Below are positions 61,184 through 64,000 of a stretch of DNA of 64,000 nucleotides, piece after piece (within the stretch, counting starts at the first letter, position 1; each line of letters opens with the position of its first letter). Origin of the DNA: Bacillus sp. 1780r2a1 (GTDB lineage Bacteria > Bacillota > Bacilli > Bacillales > Bacillaceae_H). The stretch lies in assembly GCA_024134725.1 (NCBI GenBank), contig CP099863.1:1545501-1609500 (forward strand), written 5' to 3'. The notes below the pieces were generated by a model. The model searched no databases and was not told the DNA's origin. It saw only the letters and a list, made by a program, of their open reading frames with translations. The translations under genes were made by a program, and so were the position numbers.

Positions 61184-62632
61184 ATGAGTAACCAGCAGGC
61201 TGCACAGGCTCCGAATGTAAAAGCTTTGCCGATTATAGCTTCGTTTCTGATCGCTGGGTTCATCGGGTTATTCAGTGAAACGGCTTTAAATATGGCTCTG
61301 CGTGACTTAATTATTGGCTTTGGTATTCATGAGACAACGGCACAGTGGCTTACAACAGGATACTTATTAACGCTTGGTATTTTAGTACCAATTTCAGGTT
61401 TCATTCTTCAATGGTTTACAACGAGGCAGCTATTTATTGCGTCACTCATTTTTTCCATTATTGGCACGTTTATTGCAGCAATCGCACCAACATTTAGCGT
61501 GTTAATGATTGCTCGCGTGGTGCAGGCCATTGGAACAGCACTTCTTTTACCCCTAATGTTTAATACGATTTTGGTCATTATTCCGCCTCATAAGCGTGGA
61601 AGAGCGATGGGGATTATCGGTCTTGTAATTATGTTTGCACCAGCGGTTGGTCCAACAGTATCAGGGTTGATTTTAAAAACACTTACTTGGCACTGGATCT
61701 TCTGGATTTCACTGCCATTACTGCTTGTGGCATTAGTGTTTGGAGCATTTTTTATGCAAAACGTTACAACACCAACAAAGCCAAAAATTGATATTCTGTC
61801 CATTATTCTTTCAACCATTGGCTTTGGTGGGATTGTGTACGGCTTTAGCAGCGCTGGAGAAGGCGGGGGCTGGGGAAGTACCGAAGTAATTATCGCGCTT
61901 GTTGTTGGAATTTTAGGATTGGTAGTCTTTTCAATTCGTCAAGTAAAGATGAAAGAGCCAATGCTTGATTTAACAGCATTTAAGTACCCAATGTTTGTTG
62001 TTGGTCTTCTCTTAATTTTAGTTTCGATGATGGTTATTTTGTCATCCATGATGATTTTACCATTATACTTGCAAACATCACTAGCTCTATCAACATTTGC
62101 AGCCGGATTGATGCTTCTTCCAGGAGGAATTGTGAACGGACTTCTTTCACCTGTAATGGGTGGGCTATTCGACCGTTTTGGCCCTAAGTGGTTAGTTATT
62201 CCTGGTCTTATCATTGTAGTAGCGACAATGTTTGGCTTTTCAACGATTTCACTTGAAACGTCAACATCGCTTATTGTTGCTTTGCATATTGCTCTTATGA
62301 TTGGCGTTTCCATGATTATGATGCCGGCTCAAACAAATGGTTTAAACGAGCTGCCACCAGAGCTTTACCCACACGGTACAGCAATTATGAATACGCTGCA
62401 GCAAGTAGCCGGTGCAGTAGGAACAGCGGTTGCAATTTCAATTTTATCGTCAGGTTCCAGAAGCTTTATGGAATCTGTATCAGACCCAACCGATCCATTA
62501 AATGTAGTGCTTGCGTTTACCAAGGGTGTTCAAAATGCCTTTATCTTTGGTGCAATCGTGGCTGTTGTTGGTTTGATTATTTCGTTCTTTATTAAGCGAA
62601 TTATTGTAGATAACCAAGAGCAAGCACATTAA
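61184..62632 (+). CDS. DHA2-family MFS efflux transporter
   Basis: A 482-residue, about 14-helix exporter of the EmrB/LmrB type: ETALNMALRDLIIGF, TAQWLTTGYLLTLGILVPISG, MFAPAVGPTVSGLIL. AGGGAGG precedes the ATG and a terminator follows, so it is a single-gene unit. Substrate unknown; it lies next to the metallophore biosynthesis genes and could be their exporter, but more likely is a general drug pump. Confidence 0.87.
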   Translation: MSNQQAAQAPNVKALPIIASFLIAGFIGLFSETALNMALRDLIIGFGIHETTAQWLTTGYLLTLGILVPISGFILQWFTTRQLFIASLIFSIIGTFIAAIAPTFSVLMIARVVQAIGTALLLPLMFNTILVIIPPHKRGRAMGIIGLVIMFAPAVGPTVSGLILKTLTWHWIFWISLPLLLVALVFGAFFMQNVTTPTKPKIDILSIILSTIGFGGIVYGFSSAGEGGGWGSTEVIIALVVGILGLVVFSIRQVKMKEPMLDLTAFKYPMFVVGLLLILVSMMVILSSMMILPLYLQTSLALSTFAAGLMLLPGGIVNGLLSPVMGGLFDRFGPKWLVIPGLIIVVATMFGFSTISLETSTSLIVALHIALMIGVSMIMMPAQTNGLNELPPELYPHGTAIMNTLQQVAGAVGTAVAISILSSGSRSFMESVSDPTDPLNVVLAFTKGVQNAFIFGAIVAVVGLIISFFIKRIIVDNQEQAH

Positions 62633-62640
62633 GATAACGA

Positions 62641-62680
62641 AAAGAGTGGTTCTAGATTGAACTGCTCTTTTTTTATTTTT
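62641..62680 (+). terminator. Intrinsic terminator
   Basis: A 12-bp stem (62641-62652 with 62659-62670; two G-U pairs) and a long T-tract. Confidence 0.8.
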
Positions 62681-62694
62681 ATAAAAGTAAAAAA

Positions 62695-62829
62695 ATGATT
62701 AAAATTCAAGTATATATAAAGAGGAAGTTGCGTGTACAAAAAGACAATGAGTATGGAGTTGGAAAGTTTGAGCAGGTGTACAATCAACTAGGCTTAAAAG
62801 ATTTAAAATCAGGAGAATTTAAGGAGTAA
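62695..62829 (+). pseudogene. 44-codon orphan fragment, probable gene remnant
   Basis: An ATG-initiated frame of 44 codons (ending EYGVGKFEQVYNQLGLKDL, SGEFKE) without a clear ribosome site. It ends just before a strong terminator. It looks like the tail of a lost gene. No family recognised. Confidence 0.3.
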
Positions 62830-62834
62830 AGCGG

Positions 62835-62870
62835 AAAGGAAGCTAGGTTTAATGACCTAGCTTCCTTTAT
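62835..62870 (+). terminator. Intrinsic terminator
   Basis: A 14-bp perfect stem (62835-62848 with 62855-62868) and a short T-tail. Confidence 0.75.
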
Positions 62871-62901
62871 TTATGAAAAGAAAATGAAATTTTATACACT
62901 G

Positions 62902-62930
62902 TTGACACTATTTAGAAAGCGAGTTATAAT
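62902..62930 (+). promoter_or_regulatory. Sigma-A promoter of the metallophore synthesis genes
   Basis: TTGACA (62902-62907), exact 17-bp spacer, TATAAT (62925-62930): full consensus match. Confidence 0.85.
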
Positions 62931-62940
62931 CCTTGTTATT

Positions 62941-62965
62941 GAAAATAGTAATCATTCCTATTTTC
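62941..62965. promoter_or_regulatory. 25-bp palindromic operator, Zur/Fur-like
   Basis: Two 12-bp arms (62941-62952 and 62954-62965) mirror each other around a central C with one mismatch. The core AGTAATCATTCCT resembles Zur boxes (AAT-N-ATT centre), and TGAAAATAGTAATCA gives a partial Fur match. It lies just downstream of the -10 box. Confidence 0.6.
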
Positions 62966-62999
62966 TTGTGAGTATAAAAATGATATAGAGGTAGATGTG

Positions 63000-63836
63000 A
63001 TGAAGCAAGAGGTAGAGTTTATTAAATTAAGTCCTACACAAAACATGACAATCTTAGTTAAGAGTCATCATTTCAATGGAGACTATCAACAAATAGCTTT
63101 AAAGATGATGGCGTACGATCATGTGTATGCAGAGCAAGTAGGTTTTATTAAAGAACCCAAAGATGGAAATGCAGATGGGCACCTTCAAATGGCTGGAAAT
63201 GAATTTTGCGGAAACGCTTGTATGTCTTTAGCTGCATTTATTACTCATCAAAGAGGCATTGAGGAAAATGGGATATCACATTTATCGATTGAAGCTTCAG
63301 GAGCTGAGGAGTTGATTGCCTGTCAGGTGCGAAAAGTAGAAGATGACTATAAATGTCGCATTGCGATGCCGCTACCTAAACGAATTGAACCCAGAGTTAT
63401 AGAGTACGAGAATACATATGTTCATGCTTACTCAGTTGAGTACGAGGATTTTCTACACATTGTGCTTGAAGTAGACGAAGTTGATGAAGAGATGAAAACA
63501 GCAGCAGAAGTACTTGCACGCTCCCTAGAAGAAAGTTTCCCTGAAACTACGCTAATTGGGGTGTTACTATACGAAAAAGTCAGATCTTACTTAGCCCCAC
63601 TCATCTATATTCCTAAGCTAAACAGCATGGTATGGGAAAGGGGATGCGGATCTGGAACAGCTTCAATAGGTGCGTATCTTGCATTTTTATCAAAACAAAA
63701 GATTAGTGCAGAGATTAAGCAGCCTGGCGGTGGTATTCGTGTATTTGGAAAGTATGAAAATGGATTTGTGAGCCATGTGCAAATTGAAGGCACAGTTCGC
63801 ATTGTTGCTCAAGGAAAGGCATTTGTTACTGTATAA
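63000..63836 (+). CDS. cntK: CntK-like histidine racemase for opine metallophore synthesis
   Basis: A 278-residue DapF-fold epimerase. The two catalytic Cys motifs are GNEFCGNACMSL and ERGCGSGTASIGAYL. CntK uses such a pair to make D-histidine for staphylopine; the MAGNEFCGNACM sequence and length fit CntK better than DapF, which has a GNGxR signature. GAGGT is spaced 7 nt from ATG 63000. It is preceded by a full-consensus promoter and palindromic operator and followed by a putative CntL gene. Confidence 0.75.
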   Translation: MKQEVEFIKLSPTQNMTILVKSHHFNGDYQQIALKMMAYDHVYAEQVGFIKEPKDGNADGHLQMAGNEFCGNACMSLAAFITHQRGIEENGISHLSIEASGAEELIACQVRKVEDDYKCRIAMPLPKRIEPRVIEYENTYVHAYSVEYEDFLHIVLEVDEVDEEMKTAAEVLARSLEESFPETTLIGVLLYEKVRSYLAPLIYIPKLNSMVWERGCGSGTASIGAYLAFLSKQKISAEIKQPGGGIRVFGKYENGFVSHVQIEGTVRIVAQGKAFVTV

Positions 63837-63859
63837 AACGTAAGATTGGAGATGATTGT

Positions 63860-64000
63860 GTGGAAGAACTATTAAAGTTTAAACATAAGCTACTGGACTT
63901 TTCAGGTAAGTTTAATTATTGGGCTTCACAATACGACAGTACCGATCAGCATTGTGAAGAGCTAGAGAAATTAATTAACGAATATACAGCATTTATTATT
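63860..64000 (+). CDS. Putative CntL-like (nicotianamine synthase-like) protein, 3' truncated
   Basis: Forty-seven codons are visible, from GTG 63860 (GGAG spaced 8 nt) to the window edge: N-terminus MEELLKFKHKLLDFSGK, later CEELEKLINEYTAFI. Too short for a firm family call. Its position 23 bp after a cntK-like gene suggests CntL, which transfers an aminobutyrate unit to D-histidine. Confidence 0.5.
   Translation, partial: MEELLKFKHKLLDFSGKFNYWASQYDSTDQHCEELEKLINEYTAFII

Noticed and set aside
1-64000. CRISPR arrays, rRNA, tRNA, intact transposons
   Set aside because: No regularly spaced direct repeats, cloverleaf-like sequences, rRNA signatures or transposase genes were seen by eye; a covariance-model scan was not possible.

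Overview
The window looks like chromosome from a low-GC, aerobic, spore-former-type Firmicute (Bacillaceae; Priestia/Bacillus megaterium-like is my best guess). Reasons: AT-rich sequence, strong AGGAGG-type ribosome sites, GTG/TTG starts, a 139-residue thioredoxin-type ArsC, cre-like, Fur-like and MhqR-like operators, and an ECF-type promoter. No rRNA, tRNA, CRISPR array or intact insertion sequence was seen. Start codons below were chosen by ribosome-site spacing and are often a few codons inside the longest reading frame.

Region A (1-3.2 kb): a 5'-truncated NHL-repeat protein resembling amidating-lyase domains, a divergent SDR/LysR pair, a decayed MFS transporter and a small membrane protein. 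Region B (3.3-17.9 kb): a sugar/glycoside catabolic island. It has two copies of an alpha/beta pair resembling C-glycoside deglycosidase (TIM-barrel alpha plus DUF6379-like beta), two Gfo/Idh/MocA dehydrogenases, two further TIM-barrel isomerase-like proteins, a GPH symporter, an MFS exporter and two AraC regulators, one fused to a GH39-like domain that appears catalytically dead. Region C (18-24.7 kb): an aromatic ring-cleavage operon (extradiol dioxygenase, C-C hydrolase, FAH-family hydrolase, cyclase-family hydrolase, FAD monooxygenase), then a flavin reductase/WrbA-type quinone reductase operon behind MhqR-like operators. B and C together read as a route from a C-glycosylated (flavonoid-like) plant compound through deglycosylation to ring cleavage. 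That is an inference, and the main candidate for an undescribed system. cre-like sites precede four of its transcription units.

Region D (24.7-30.7 kb): serine hydrolase, MBL hydrolase, Lrp regulator, lipoprotein, an ECF sigma / PadR-like / SEDS-protein operon, and an acetyltransferase. Region E (30.7-37.2 kb): an arsenic island, arsI-arsR on the minus strand and arsR-arsB-arsC then arsD-arsA-phosphatase-HesB-like on the plus strand, with two distinct operator types. Region F (37.3-44 kb): HAD phosphatase, small proteins, SDR, the cadC-cadA metal-efflux pair, a peroxiredoxin and an acetyltransferase.

Region G (44-50.6 kb): a Fur-box-controlled, NikA/CntA-type ABC importer (five genes) followed by a MATE exporter. 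Its probable biosynthetic partner, a CntK-like histidine racemase and the start of a putative CntL-like synthase behind a 25-bp palindrome, lies about 13 kb downstream at the right edge (63-64 kb). This suggests an opine-type metallophore system split into two loci. Region H (50.6-62.9 kb): deaminases, MBL hydrolase, aldo/keto reductase, topoisomerase III, a YjiC-like glycosyltransferase, a TetR-controlled ABC-2 exporter and an MFS exporter.
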